Source: Chloroflexota bacterium (GTDB taxonomy: Bacteria > Chloroflexota > Limnocylindria > Limnocylindrales > CSP1-4). Taken from it: a DNA stretch of 40,553 nt. The stretch is taken from assembly GCA_016781485.1 (NCBI GenBank), contig JADDQH010000019.1, positions 1 through 40,553 of the forward strand, given 5' to 3'. Under the pieces are notes generated by a model that was not told the origin of the DNA, made no database searches, and saw only the letters and a list, made by a program, of their open reading frames with translations. How positions within the stretch are numbered: the stretch's first letter is position 1; the number at the start of each line of letters is the position of its first letter. Both the position numbers and the translations under genes were made by a program. Below, piece after piece: positions 23,730 to 31,865 of the stretch.

Positions 23730-24493
23730 CAATGGGTCGGAACGTCTCCACCGCCGGAGCCGCCCGGCGCCCGGCGGACGATCTCCACCGACGAACGAGG
23801 GATCGACTCCTCGGCTTCCCACGGGTCTCGCCTGCCGAGGTCGAGGCGCATGTGTCCTCGCGGCGACGAGGGGCCATTGAAGCCGATCTCGGCCCACGCG
23901 AGAGGGTGGGCGTAGTAGGCAGAGATGACGTCGTTCATCAGTCTTCGGACGAAGCGGTCGACCGCGAGCCCCTCCCACGCCTCCACCCGCACCCGTCCCT
24001 GGGCGATCTCGCCGAGGAGCGCGTCCCGCTGCTCGTCGGAGAGCTCGAGGAACGAAGCGTGACGGACCTCGACGGCGGTCCGGTCCAAGGCCGCGAGCCC
24101 GCGCCGGTATGCCTCGCGGTCGTCCGGCATGTCCTCGTAGCGGTACCCGTCGCCCCGGCCTTCGTGGAGACGAGCGTCGATCCAGGGCGCGATCGGGACC
24201 CGCTCCGAGGGTAGGCGGTCGTCCTGCGGCAGCAGCCGGGCGCAGATGGCCTCCAGGAGCCGTGCCTCGGACGGCGCAAAGAACCGGTACGGGGGGACGT
24301 CGTGGACACGCTGGAGGACGAGACGTCGCGTCTTCTCATCCCAGTCGTGCGCCCACTTGTCCTCCGCGGCGACGTCGAAGGACGGGTACGGGCTTCCGGG
24401 AGCACCGCCGCCGGGACGGCTCCCGACCTCGAGCCGACGCCGGTCGCTGCCGCGCCTCGGCACGCGCGGGAGCGGTGGGAGCCTGATCCTCAT
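23729..24493 (-). CDS. Gluconate 2-dehydrogenase subunit 3 family protein
   Basis: 254 residues from the ATG at 24493 (ATGA overlap with the upstream stop). The subunit-3 domain covers FFAPSEARLLEAICARLLPQDD to FVRRLMNDVISAYYAHPLAWAEIGFNGPSSPRG, the family's terminal YYSHP...IGY.GP signature. Family members usually carry a Tat signal that takes the flavin subunit along; this one starts with a Pro/Arg-rich segment and no RR-signal, so the complex may be cytoplasmic here. Partner of the GMC protein encoded next. Confidence 0.82.
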   Translation of the reverse strand: MRIRLPPLPRVPRRGSDRRRLEVGSRPGGGAPGSPYPSFDVAAEDKWAHDWDEKTRRLVLQRVHDVPPYRFFAPSEARLLEAICARLLPQDDRLPSERVPIAPWIDARLHEGRGDGYRYEDMPDDREAYRRGLAALDRTAVEVRHASFLELSDEQRDALLGEIAQGRVRVEAWEGLAVDRFVRRLMNDVISAYYAHPLAWAEIGFNGPSSPRGHMRLDLGRRDPWEAEESIPRSSVEIVRRAPGGSGGGDVPTH

Positions 24494-25344
24494 CGCCGAT
24501 CGTCGAAGACGGAGGCGAGCAGACCCAGCACCCCCTGCCCGGCCAGCTGGAGCGGCGCGACCACCGGCGCGCCGTAGAAATAGTTCTGCCAGCTGATGCC
24601 CCCGGTCCGCCGGATGATGTTGCGGACGTGGAAACCGAAACCGACGAGCCCGGCGAACGTCGCCACCGCCGACGCGGCGCCCTCGACCCGCCGGGCGCCG
24701 CCGATGCGCGCGATCGCGCCGACGTGCGCCGCGCCGAGGACGGGGCTGAGCACGACCGGGACCCACATCACTCGGTTGTAGAACCCACCCATCCAGTGGC
24801 TCGCGCCCGCTTCCAGGAGCAGCAGGAGATAAGCACCGGAGTCGACGAGACGGGCTGCGAGCACGAGACGTTCGCGCTCACCCCGTGACGGTGGGCTCGA
24901 CGCGAGCGCGCCGACGAGCCCAAAGAGGGCGACCTGGACGGGCGCGGGCCATGGGGGCCCGGTCGTCGAGTTGTAGGTCCAGTTCGAGAAGCCCCCCATC
25001 TGCCGCCGGATGCCGCGGAAGTGGAATAGCGTTCCGACGGCGCCGATCGCGGTCATCGCCCAGGCCAGCGGGCGGAACAGCGCGCGAGAGCGCCGGTCGT
25101 CGCGGGTGAGCGTGCTCAGGGCACCTCCGACGAAGACGACCGGAAGGACGGTCACAGGGACCCACATCGGCCGTGACTGGAAGCTGCCGCGGAAATGGAG
25201 CACGGCGATCTCGAGCCACGTCGGCGGCACTGCTCCTGCGACAGCGAGCCGGAGCAGTCGCGGGAGCCCCACCTGCTCGAGGACGCGCTCGAGCGCGCGC
25301 GGTGGTCGCTCGCGGGCCGGCCCGAGTCGGCGGAAGACGGTCAC
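24490..25344 (-). CDS. Internally duplicated multi-TM membrane protein
   Basis: 284 residues from the GTG at 25344 (GTGA overlap with the ThDP enzyme stop); the rest of the track ORF is shadow. About seven hydrophobic segments. Two halves resemble each other: SRPMWVPVTVLPVVFVGGAL / NRVMWVPVVLSPVLGAAH, then LFHFRGIRRQMGGFSNWTYN / GFHVRNIIRRTGGISWQNYF and finally PVQVALFGLVGALAS / PLQLAGQGVLGLLAS. Thus a duplication of about 115 residues. Not a family I recognise. Its place between ThDP enzyme and gluconate-dehydrogenase-like genes suggests a membrane anchor or quinone-interacting partner. Confidence 0.72.
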   Translation of the reverse strand: MTVFRRLGPARERPPRALERVLEQVGLPRLLRLAVAGAVPPTWLEIAVLHFRGSFQSRPMWVPVTVLPVVFVGGALSTLTRDDRRSRALFRPLAWAMTAIGAVGTLFHFRGIRRQMGGFSNWTYNSTTGPPWPAPVQVALFGLVGALASSPPSRGERERLVLAARLVDSGAYLLLLLEAGASHWMGGFYNRVMWVPVVLSPVLGAAHVGAIARIGGARRVEGAASAVATFAGLVGFGFHVRNIIRRTGGISWQNYFYGAPVVAPLQLAGQGVLGLLASVFDDRR

Positions 25345-27230
25345 CGATCGACGTCCTCGCGGCCAGCGTCCACTTCGCGGGCGCGTCCGTCCCCGCCCGA
25401 CCTCGCGTCGCCGCGATCGAGGAGGTCGGAGACCGCCTCCTTCACGCGCGCAGCCGCAGCCGCAGGGCTCGCGGCGAAGCCCGCTTCGGCGACGGCGTCG
25501 CGGAACAGCGTGAGCCCGATCCGCTCTCGATTCGGCTCTCCCCGGGCGAGGGCCTGCGCCATGTGGAGCGCCTGGTCCGGCTGGATCTTCGGCGGCATCG
25601 GCGGCTCGTACGGATCGACGACGGCCTCGACGAGGACGGGCCCCTCCGCTGCGATCGCGTCCGCGAGCTGGTCCCGGCAGCGCTGGGCCTCCTCTATCCG
25701 GATCCCGCGTCCCCCGCAGGCCTCCGCGAACTTCACGAGATCGATCGGAGACAGGTCGACGCCGTACTCGGGGTTGCCGAGGAAGACCATCTGCTCCCAC
25801 TTGATCATCCCCAGCGTGTCGTTCCGGATGACGACGACTTTCACCGGCAGTCGCTCCTGGACGCACGCGGCGAACTCGGCCATGAGCATCTGGAAGCCGC
25901 CGTCGCCGACGAACGCGACGCACTGGCGGTCGGGATACGCGACCTGCGCGCCGATCGCGTACGGGAACCCGTTGGCCATCGTGGCGAGGTTCCCGCTGAG
26001 CGAGAAGCGCTGACCTCGTCGGATCTGGATGTGGCGCGCGGCCCAGGTCGCGATCGTCCCGGAGTCGGAGGTGACGATCGCCTCGTCGTCGAGCAGCTGC
26101 CCGAGCTCCCACGCCACGACCTGCGGCTTCATCGGCGAGTCGCCGCGCGTCCCCTGCGCCTCCATGAGCTCCCACCAATCGCGCATCCCCCGCTGCGCCT
26201 GCTCGAGGAACGAGCGGTCCTCGTTCTTCGGGAGGAGCGGCAGGAGCGCACGGAGCGTCGCCGGCGCGTCGCCGACGAGCCCGACGTCCACCGGGTAGCG
26301 AAGGCCGATACGGACCGGGTCCGAATCGATCTGGACGGCCTGCGCCTGGTCCGGCTTGGGGTAGTAGTCCATGTACGGGAAGGAGCTGCCGACGATGAGA
26401 AGCGCGTCACACGCCTCGAGCGCGTCGACGGACGGCCGGGTCCCGAGCAGCCCGCTCCCTCCGGTCGTATACGGACTGTCGTCCGGCACGATGTCCTTTC
26501 CGAGGAGCGGCTTGACGATCGGCGCGCCGAGTCGCTCCGCGACCTCCTCCAGCAGCTCACCCGCGCCACGCGCGCCGTTCCCGGCAAGGATGACGACCTT
26601 CTTCTTGCCGGCGAAGGTCGCGGCCGCGCGTTCCAGATCGCGCTGGACCGGGACGTGGATCGGGCGGGCGAGCTCGAGCGAGCTGTGCCCCTCGATGTTC
26701 TTCTTCGACCGCTCGCCGGACCCGGCGTCAGCCTCCTGGAGATCGAGCGGGAACGTGATGTGCGAGACGGTCCGGCGGGTGAGGGCCGTGCGCACTGCGA
26801 GGTCGACGAGGTTGACGACGTGCGCCGGCCCCATGACGCGCTGGTTGAAGGCGGCCACGTCCTCGAACAGGTAGTCCGTGTTGACGTCCTGCTGGTAGTG
26901 CGTCCCGATGAGGTCGTGGTAGGTCATCCCGGTGATCGCGAGAACGGGGGCGCCGTCGAGCTTCGCGTCGTAGAGACCGTTCAGGAGGTGGATCGCGCCC
27001 GGACCCGACGTCGCGAGACAGACGCCGAGGCGCCCGGTGAACTTCGCGTACCCGCACGCCGCGAATGCCGCCGACTCCTCGTGACGGACGTGGACGAACC
27101 GGACGCGGTCGCTCGCCTTCCGGAGCGCTTCCATGATCCCGTTGATGCCGTCGCCGGGAAGCCCGAAGACCGTGTCGACGCCCCAGTCGACGAGCCGCTC
27201 CACGAGGACATCAGCCGCCGTTCGTGCCAT
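25341..27230 (-). CDS. Thiamine-diphosphate enzyme, pyruvate oxidase/acetolactate synthase type
   Basis: 629 residues. N-terminal Pyr domain with catalytic Glu (VFGLPGDGINGIMEAL ... VRHEESAAFAACGYAKFTG), central Rossmann domain, and the ThDP/Mg motif GDGGFQMLMAEFAACVQERLPVKVVVIRND. The best family match is PoxB-like pyruvate dehydrogenase/oxidase rather than biosynthetic IlvB, as it is single-subunit and far from ilvN. The C-terminal tail of about 45 residues is charged and may mediate membrane or partner contacts. Ideal ribosome site (AGGAGGTGA) before the ATG. Follows the alpha-hydroxyacid dehydrogenase, so lactate to pyruvate to acetate is a natural, inferred route. Confidence 0.87.
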   Translation of the reverse strand: MARTAADVLVERLVDWGVDTVFGLPGDGINGIMEALRKASDRVRFVHVRHEESAAFAACGYAKFTGRLGVCLATSGPGAIHLLNGLYDAKLDGAPVLAITGMTYHDLIGTHYQQDVNTDYLFEDVAAFNQRVMGPAHVVNLVDLAVRTALTRRTVSHITFPLDLQEADAGSGERSKKNIEGHSSLELARPIHVPVQRDLERAAATFAGKKKVVILAGNGARGAGELLEEVAERLGAPIVKPLLGKDIVPDDSPYTTGGSGLLGTRPSVDALEACDALLIVGSSFPYMDYYPKPDQAQAVQIDSDPVRIGLRYPVDVGLVGDAPATLRALLPLLPKNEDRSFLEQAQRGMRDWWELMEAQGTRGDSPMKPQVVAWELGQLLDDEAIVTSDSGTIATWAARHIQIRRGQRFSLSGNLATMANGFPYAIGAQVAYPDRQCVAFVGDGGFQMLMAEFAACVQERLPVKVVVIRNDTLGMIKWEQMVFLGNPEYGVDLSPIDLVKFAEACGGRGIRIEEAQRCRDQLADAIAAEGPVLVEAVVDPYEPPMPPKIQPDQALHMAQALARGEPNRERIGLTLFRDAVAEAGFAASPAAAAARVKEAVSDLLDRGDARSGGDGRAREVDAGREDVDR

Positions 27231-27290
27231 CTACCTCACCTCCTGCGGTCGTCTTTCGTGCCTTCGGCAATGTCGTCGCGTCGGGGGCTG

Positions 27291-28367
27291 TCAGCACACG
27301 TGGGCTCGCGTGATGTCCGCCGGCCGCGAGATGCCCAGGAGCGCCATCGCCGTCGAGACCTCGGCCCCGAGTAGACCGAGAGCCCGCGCGACGCCCTCCT
27401 CGCCCGCGACACTGACCGCAAACAGGTACGGTCGGCCGATGAACACCGCGCGGGCCCCGAGGGCCAGTGCGATCAGGACGTCCACACCCCTTCGGACACC
27501 TCCGTCGAGGTAGACCTCGGCTCGGCCCGCCACTGCTGCCGCGACCTCCTCGAGGACATCGATGGTCGCCGGGACCCGGTCGAGCTGCCGCCCGCCGTGA
27601 TTCGAGACGACCACCGCGGCCGCGCCATGCTCGACGGCGAGGTGCGCGTCCTCGCCGGTCAGCACGCCCTTCACGACGATCGGGAGGTCGGTGAGGCTTG
27701 CGAGCCAGGAGAGGTCGTCCCAGCTCAGGCGCTGCTCGTTGAGCTCCCTCACGAACGCGTCCCGCTCCTGGCCGTGTGCCTCACTGCCCGGGAGGTTCGC
27801 GAAGTGGTCCGGCGCCGGAAGCTCGTTCCGGACGTCGCGCTCCCGTGTCCCGGGGACCGGGATATCCACGGTCAGGACGATCGCCCGATATCCGGCGGCT
27901 GCCGCACGCTCGACCAGATCGCGGGTGATCGAGCGATCCTTCTGGATATAGAGCTGGAACCACCGGTCGCCGGCGCCCGTCGACGCGACCTCCTCCAGAG
28001 TGCAGACCGAGAACGTCGAGATGCAGAAAGGGATGCCGGCACGGGCGGCAGCGCGGGCGACGGGTACCTCCGCACCACCGCACGTCCCGCCGGGGAGCGC
28101 CGCTGGTGCGAGGCCGACCGGCATCGCAGCCTTCCGCCCCAGGACGTGGGTCGCGAGGTCGATGGAAGAGACGTCGAGCATCACCCGCGGCCGCAACCGC
28201 CGGCGCCGAAGCGCCGTCTCGTTCTCGGCACGCGTGATCTCGTCCCACGACCCGCCGATGAGGTAGTCGAACGTCGCTCGCTCCATCCGCTCACGCGCGA
28301 GCGCCTCGAAGTCCGCCAACTTGACGACGCGAGCGAGATCGACGTTCGGCGGACCTGCTTCGATCAC
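27291..28367 (-). CDS. FMN-dependent alpha-hydroxyacid dehydrogenase/oxidase (lactate-type)
   Basis: 358 residues from the GTG at 28367, which overlaps the upstream stop (GTGA); the longer track ORF is shadow. TIM-barrel FMN family: FDYLIGGSWDE near the N-terminus, active-site His and Arg in VVVSNHGGRQLDRVPA, FMN phosphate site DGGVRRGVDVLIALALGARAVFIGRP. Y..GGS..E in place of the usual Y..GA..E is a known variation. No membrane-binding insertion is seen, so soluble. Likely oxidises L-lactate or a related 2-hydroxyacid, feeding the pyruvate-oxidase-like enzyme. Confidence 0.88.
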   Translation of the reverse strand: MIEAGPPNVDLARVVKLADFEALARERMERATFDYLIGGSWDEITRAENETALRRRRLRPRVMLDVSSIDLATHVLGRKAAMPVGLAPAALPGGTCGGAEVPVARAAARAGIPFCISTFSVCTLEEVASTGAGDRWFQLYIQKDRSITRDLVERAAAAGYRAIVLTVDIPVPGTRERDVRNELPAPDHFANLPGSEAHGQERDAFVRELNEQRLSWDDLSWLASLTDLPIVVKGVLTGEDAHLAVEHGAAAVVVSNHGGRQLDRVPATIDVLEEVAAAVAGRAEVYLDGGVRRGVDVLIALALGARAVFIGRPYLFAVSVAGEEGVARALGLLGAEVSTAMALLGISRPADITRAHVC

Positions 28368-28809
28368 CCGTCCAGTGCCTCGTACGCGACGCTCGTCACG
28401 GCCGCGTACACGAGATGATGGAGCGCGTCCACGCCGAGCTCGGTGGGCCCCCACTCCGTAGGTGGCGGTGCGACCCGGAGCGCAGGGAGCATAACGAGCG
28501 CGGCTCCCCAGACGGCGACGGGTGGGCCACGGCGGCGGGAGGGCCGTGGAGGCCCGCGAAACCGACGAGGCCTCGGAACGCGCCCCAGGCGGTCCCGTAG
28601 CCCCAGTGGACGAGGTTCGAGAACCGCTGCTCGGCCTGCTCGCTCCGCGGCTCCCGTTCCAGGACGGTCTCGACCGCCTTCGCGGGCGTCGTGCTCGGCG
28701 GACGCCCCCTGAGCTTCATCTCGACGATGCTCGACACCGTCATCGCCGCGGTCCCGGCGGCGCCCGCGAAAAGCCCCTTCCCCACCGCCGCGGCGAGTCC
28801 TCGGATCAT
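28364..28809 (-). CDS. DUF1440/YagU-like membrane protein, frameshifted
   Basis: ATG at 28809 with GAGGGAGA upstream. The first 100 residues (GLFAGAAGTAAMTVSSIVEMKLRGRPPSTTPAKA ... LVHWGYGTAWGAFRGLVGF) are a normal DUF1440-type protein. The track ORF then becomes Ser/Arg nonsense, while the next frame continues sensibly (VWGAALVMLPALRVAPP ... LGVDALHHLVYAAVTSVAYEAL) to a TGA at 28364 that overlaps the GTG of the following gene. One missing base near 28515-28530 explains this. First gene of the nine-gene minus-strand run. Confidence 0.75.
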
Positions 28810-29250
28810 CGTCTCCCTCGAGCTAGAACGCCGCCGCGATGCCGCTCGAATCCTGACGAGCATCCGGCGACCGCCGAACGGATGGCTTTCCTATGAGCCC
28901 CGCGGACGATCTGCGTCGTCGTCGGCGCGCTCCGACGCCGACCTGTTGGACGGAGCTCGATGCGAGTGGAGCATCCGGCGCCGATCGCGTCTGTGAGGAA
29001 TGACACGAAGGGGACCTCGCGTGCGTGGAGAAGAGTGTGCTGCCCGTTACAGCGCGGGCCCTTTTTCGCCCCTATCCTCCGGGAGTGAGGATCGGGAGCT
29101 CGCGGCGTGCGTGCTCGAGATGCGTCGCCGCGCGCCCGGCGAAGGCCGCGGGCGGGAGGACGGGAGGATCGCCACCGCCCGTCCCAGCGCGCGGCTCTCC
29201 GCGACCTGCGGCCCCTTCCTGCCCATCGAGAGACTGAGGAGGCACCGAGG
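28810..29250. other. Divergent intergenic region, no gene seen
   Basis: 441 bp separating two divergent operons, presumably holding promoters for both. Open frames here have no family motif. On the plus strand, GCCCG-N8-CGGGC (29042-29059) is followed by CCTTTTT (to 29066), resembling a weak terminator or attenuator about 185 bp before the CooC-like ATG. No convincing -35/-10 pair was identified. Confidence 0.45.
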
Positions 29251-30057
29251 ATGAGGCTGGGTGTGACCGGCAAGGGCGGGTCGGGAAAGACCACGATCGC
29301 GGCAGCGCTCGCACGGCTGTATGCGCGTCGGGGGTACCACGTGAACGCCCTCGACGGCGACCCGAACCCGAATCTCGCGGTCGCCCTCGGTCTCTCCCAC
29401 CCGGAGGTCGCGGGGCTTCGTCGCGTCCCGAGGGAGGCTGTGCTCGAGGAACGGGTCAACGGCGACGGGACTCGCTCACTCGATCTCGCGCGCCCCTTCG
29501 AGGACGTGCTCGCGCGATACGGCGCTACCGCTCCTGACGACGTGCGCGTGCTGAATATGACCGGCCTCCTCGGCGCGGGAAAGGGCTGCATCTGTGGGCA
29601 GCATGCCGCCGTACGCGACGTCATGGCGGAGTTGGGGACCCAGCGGCCAACGGAGGTGACGATCCTGGATACCGAGGCGTCGATCGAGCATCTTTCGCGC
29701 GGGACGGTCCGGAACGTCGACGCCCTGCTCGTCGTCGCGGAGCCCTACTACCGCTCCCTCGAAACCGCCGGGCGGATCGTACCGCTCGCGAAGGAGCTCG
29801 GCATCGACCACATCTGGATGACGGGGAACAAGGTTCGCGACGCGCGCGACGAGGCCGCGATCGGCGAGTACGCCGCGCGGCACGGGTTCGAGCTGCTCGG
29901 GACGGTCCCGTTCGACGACCTCGCGCTGGAGGCGGAACGGCTCGGCGTCGCGCTCGTCGATCACACGCCGACGGCGCCCGCGATCGTCGCCGTGAACGAA
30001 CTCGCCGACCGGCTCGCCGACCGGCTTGCCCCGATCTTCGCTCGCACCCACGGCTGA
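29251..30057 (+). CDS. CooC-like P-loop ATPase (nickel/metallocofactor maturation)
   Basis: 268 residues from the ATG at 29251; the track start at 29107 lacks a ribosome site, while GAGGAGG lies 11 bases before this one. MinD/CooC-type deviant Walker A with signature Lys (GKGGSGKTT, residues 8-16), switch I LDGDPNPNL, the CooC-specific CxC in GCICGQHA (about residue 112) where the dimer binds metal, and Walker B-like VTILDTEASIEHLSRG. CooC proteins insert Ni into CO dehydrogenase; no CODH is in the window. Position at the head of hydrogenase accessory genes suggests a role in [NiFe] maturation, by inference. Confidence 0.85.
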   Translation: MRLGVTGKGGSGKTTIAAALARLYARRGYHVNALDGDPNPNLAVALGLSHPEVAGLRRVPREAVLEERVNGDGTRSLDLARPFEDVLARYGATAPDDVRVLNMTGLLGAGKGCICGQHAAVRDVMAELGTQRPTEVTILDTEASIEHLSRGTVRNVDALLVVAEPYYRSLETAGRIVPLAKELGIDHIWMTGNKVRDARDEAAIGEYAARHGFELLGTVPFDDLALEAERLGVALVDHTPTAPAIVAVNELADRLADRLAPIFARTHG

Positions 30058-30074
30058 CCGGGTGCGACGGCGAG

Positions 30075-30467
30075 GTGACTGCGGGCCCGGGCCCGGAAGC
30101 GCTCGATGAGCTCTACTGGCGCGCCGAGATCCTCCAGGCGCTCTACTGGATGCACGGTGAGAGGCTCGCCACCGAGGCAACGGCGGCGAACCTCGCGTCG
30201 TTCCTCGGTGTGGACCCTGTCGTCGTCGGCGAGTACATGAAGCGCCTTGCCGGCGAGGGCTACCTCGATCCGGCGGGGAGTGATGGCGGCGTCCGGTACC
30301 GGCTTACGGCGCTCGGCCTGACGGAGGGAGGCCGAAGCTTCAGCGACGAGTTCGCCGAGCTGACGAAGCCCGCCCATGGTGAGTGCGGTCCAGGCTGCTG
30401 GTGCCGCGACCCGCGCCACGTCGGGGAAGAGTGCCCGAGCCGGTCGGCGGTGTTCGATGGCGGCTGA
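30075..30467 (+). CDS. Winged-helix protein with Cys-rich C-terminal tail
   Basis: 130 residues, GTG start. A winged-helix fold at about residues 15-85 (EILQALYWMHGERLATEATAANLASFLGVDPVVVGEYMKRL ... GEGYLDPAG) is followed by a tail with HGECGPGCWCRDPRHVGEECP: five Cys and two His that could bind an Fe-S cluster or Zn. It lies between the CooC-like ATPase and the NifU-Rieske gene, overlapping the latter by 11 bases. A metal- or redox-responsive regulator of the hydrogenase genes is the obvious inference, though such proteins may also act directly in maturation. Confidence 0.7.
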   Translation: MTAGPGPEALDELYWRAEILQALYWMHGERLATEATAANLASFLGVDPVVVGEYMKRLAGEGYLDPAGSDGGVRYRLTALGLTEGGRSFSDEFAELTKPAHGECGPGCWCRDPRHVGEECPSRSAVFDGG

Positions 30468-31335
30468 CAGGGAGCTGCCCCAGGCGGTTGCGGCGGCCGC
30501 CGACCGCCTCACCGAGCTCGTCGACGCCTTCGAGGCGCACCCCGACGTCGCCGTGGTCGAGCGCGTCTTCGAGCTCCTCCGCTGCGTCGACGTCGTTCAT
30601 CGGAGAGGATTCCAGCGGCTCGCCGAGCTCCTCAACGTGGCCGGCCTGGAGCAGCGGGCCCTCGACGATCCGGAGGTAGAGCTCCTCTTCGAGCTCTACG
30701 GCTTGGGTGAAGGGCGCGAGCGGACGAGGGCCGAGGAGGTCCTCGCCGGCGTCCGTCCGTACATCGAGTCGCACGGAGGACGCCTGGAGGTCGTGGAGGC
30801 GGAGGCGGGCGTCGTGACCGTCCGCCTCTCCGGCGCCTGCCAGGGTTGCCGCGGCTCGACCGCGACGCTGCGCCACGTGATCGAGGAGTCGCTTCGCGAC
30901 GGGCTACCCGGGTTCGCCCGTCTCGAGGTCCAGGAGCCGCCGGAGGGCGTGGATCGACACGACCCGGTGCCCGGCTTCGTCCCGCTCTCGGCCCTCACCG
31001 CGCCTCCGCCGCGCGTCCTCGTCTGGCACAACGTCCTCTCGCTCGACGAGGTCCTTCCGGACGCCGTGCGCGGAGTGCAGGTCGAGGGGGAGCACGTGCT
31101 GCTGGCGAACCTTGGCGGAGATCTGTACGCGTACGCGAACGTCTGTCCCGGAAGCCCACTGCCCGTGCACGCAGGGGAGGTGGACGACGGTGTCCTCCGC
31201 TGCCCATGGCACGGCTGTCGCTTCGATCTCCGCTCCGGGCGGCGAGTCGATGGGGCAGGTCGACCACTTCATGTCGTGCCGGTCGCGGTGGAGGGGCGCG
31301 ACGTTCGGATCGGACAGCTGAGGGCAGCGTCGTGA
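30457..31335 (+). CDS. NifU-like/Rieske-like fusion protein, hydrogenase-associated
   Basis: 292 residues from the ATG at 30457. Helical N-terminus (1-75), NifU C-terminal-type Fe-S domain at about 85-155 with LSGACQGCRGSTATL, and a Rieske-like ferredoxin domain at about 190-285 (YANVCPGSPLPVHAGEV ... RCPWHGCRFDLRSGR). The second Rieske half is near-canonical but the first has C-P-G where C-x-H is expected, so one His ligand is missing. NifU/Rieske proteins accompany soluble group 1h-type and 2a hydrogenases in mycobacteria (HhyE, HucE) and are proposed electron relays to the respiratory chain; same role inferred. Confidence 0.82.
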   Translation: MAADRELPQAVAAAADRLTELVDAFEAHPDVAVVERVFELLRCVDVVHRRGFQRLAELLNVAGLEQRALDDPEVELLFELYGLGEGRERTRAEEVLAGVRPYIESHGGRLEVVEAEAGVVTVRLSGACQGCRGSTATLRHVIEESLRDGLPGFARLEVQEPPEGVDRHDPVPGFVPLSALTAPPPRVLVWHNVLSLDEVLPDAVRGVQVEGEHVLLANLGGDLYAYANVCPGSPLPVHAGEVDDGVLRCPWHGCRFDLRSGRRVDGAGRPLHVVPVAVEGRDVRIGQLRAAS

Positions 31336-31865
31336 GCGGGCGAGTGCTGGTCGTGGGGGTGGGGAACGTCCTTCGTGGCGACGACGGGTTCGGCGTTGCG
31401 GTCGCCCGCCGGCTCGCCGAGCGTGAGCGCCTGCCTCCCGGGGTCGACCTCATCGAGACGGGCATCGGCGGCCTGGGCGTGGTCCACGAGTTGATGCGGG
31501 GATACGAGATGCTCATCGTCGTTGACGCGGTGGACCAGGACGCACCCCCCGGCACCGTCTTCGTCCTCCAGCCGGAGGTGCCCGACCCGGCCGCCATCCC
31601 GGCCGCCGAATGGCAGCGGCTGTTCTCGAACCTCCACCTCGCCGAGCCGTACCGCGTCTTCCTTCTCGCGAAGCTCGTCGGCGCCCTTCCCGACCGCGTC
31701 TTCATCGTAGGCTGCCAGCCTGGGGACGGGGAGACGGTGAGCGAGCGGCTCAGCGGGCCGGTCGAGGCGGCCCTCCCGGTCGCGATCGAGCGCGTACGCG
31801 GGCTTCTCGAGATGGTCTCGCCCTCCGGGGCCGCCGAGCGGACGATCCAGCGATGTGCCAGGTAG
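31332..31865 (+). CDS. Hydrogenase maturation protease (peptidase M52, HyaD/HupD family)
   Basis: 177 residues from the GTG at 31332 (GTGA overlap with the NifU-Rieske gene). Canonical M52 features: GVGNVLRGDDGFGVAVARRL with the Ni-sensing Asp/Glu region, ETGIGGLGVVHEL, IVVDAVDQ, and GCQPGDGETVSE. The enzyme removes the C-terminal peptide of the hydrogenase large subunit after Ni insertion. The large subunit at 35571 has a 22-residue extension after the last metal-ligand motif, so a substrate is present. A second, divergent M52 protein is encoded at 35060. Confidence 0.9.
   Translation: MSGRVLVVGVGNVLRGDDGFGVAVARRLAERERLPPGVDLIETGIGGLGVVHELMRGYEMLIVVDAVDQDAPPGTVFVLQPEVPDPAAIPAAEWQRLFSNLHLAEPYRVFLLAKLVGALPDRVFIVGCQPGDGETVSERLSGPVEAALPVAIERVRGLLEMVSPSGAAERTIQRCAR

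Noticed and set aside
22059-23915. 618-residue plus-strand ORF
   Set aside because: Antisense shadow of the GMC oxidoreductase gene, which has clear FAD and GMC motifs.
25173-27374. 733-residue plus-strand ORF
   Set aside because: Antisense of the ThDP enzyme gene; composition is typical of the complementary frame of GC-rich coding DNA.
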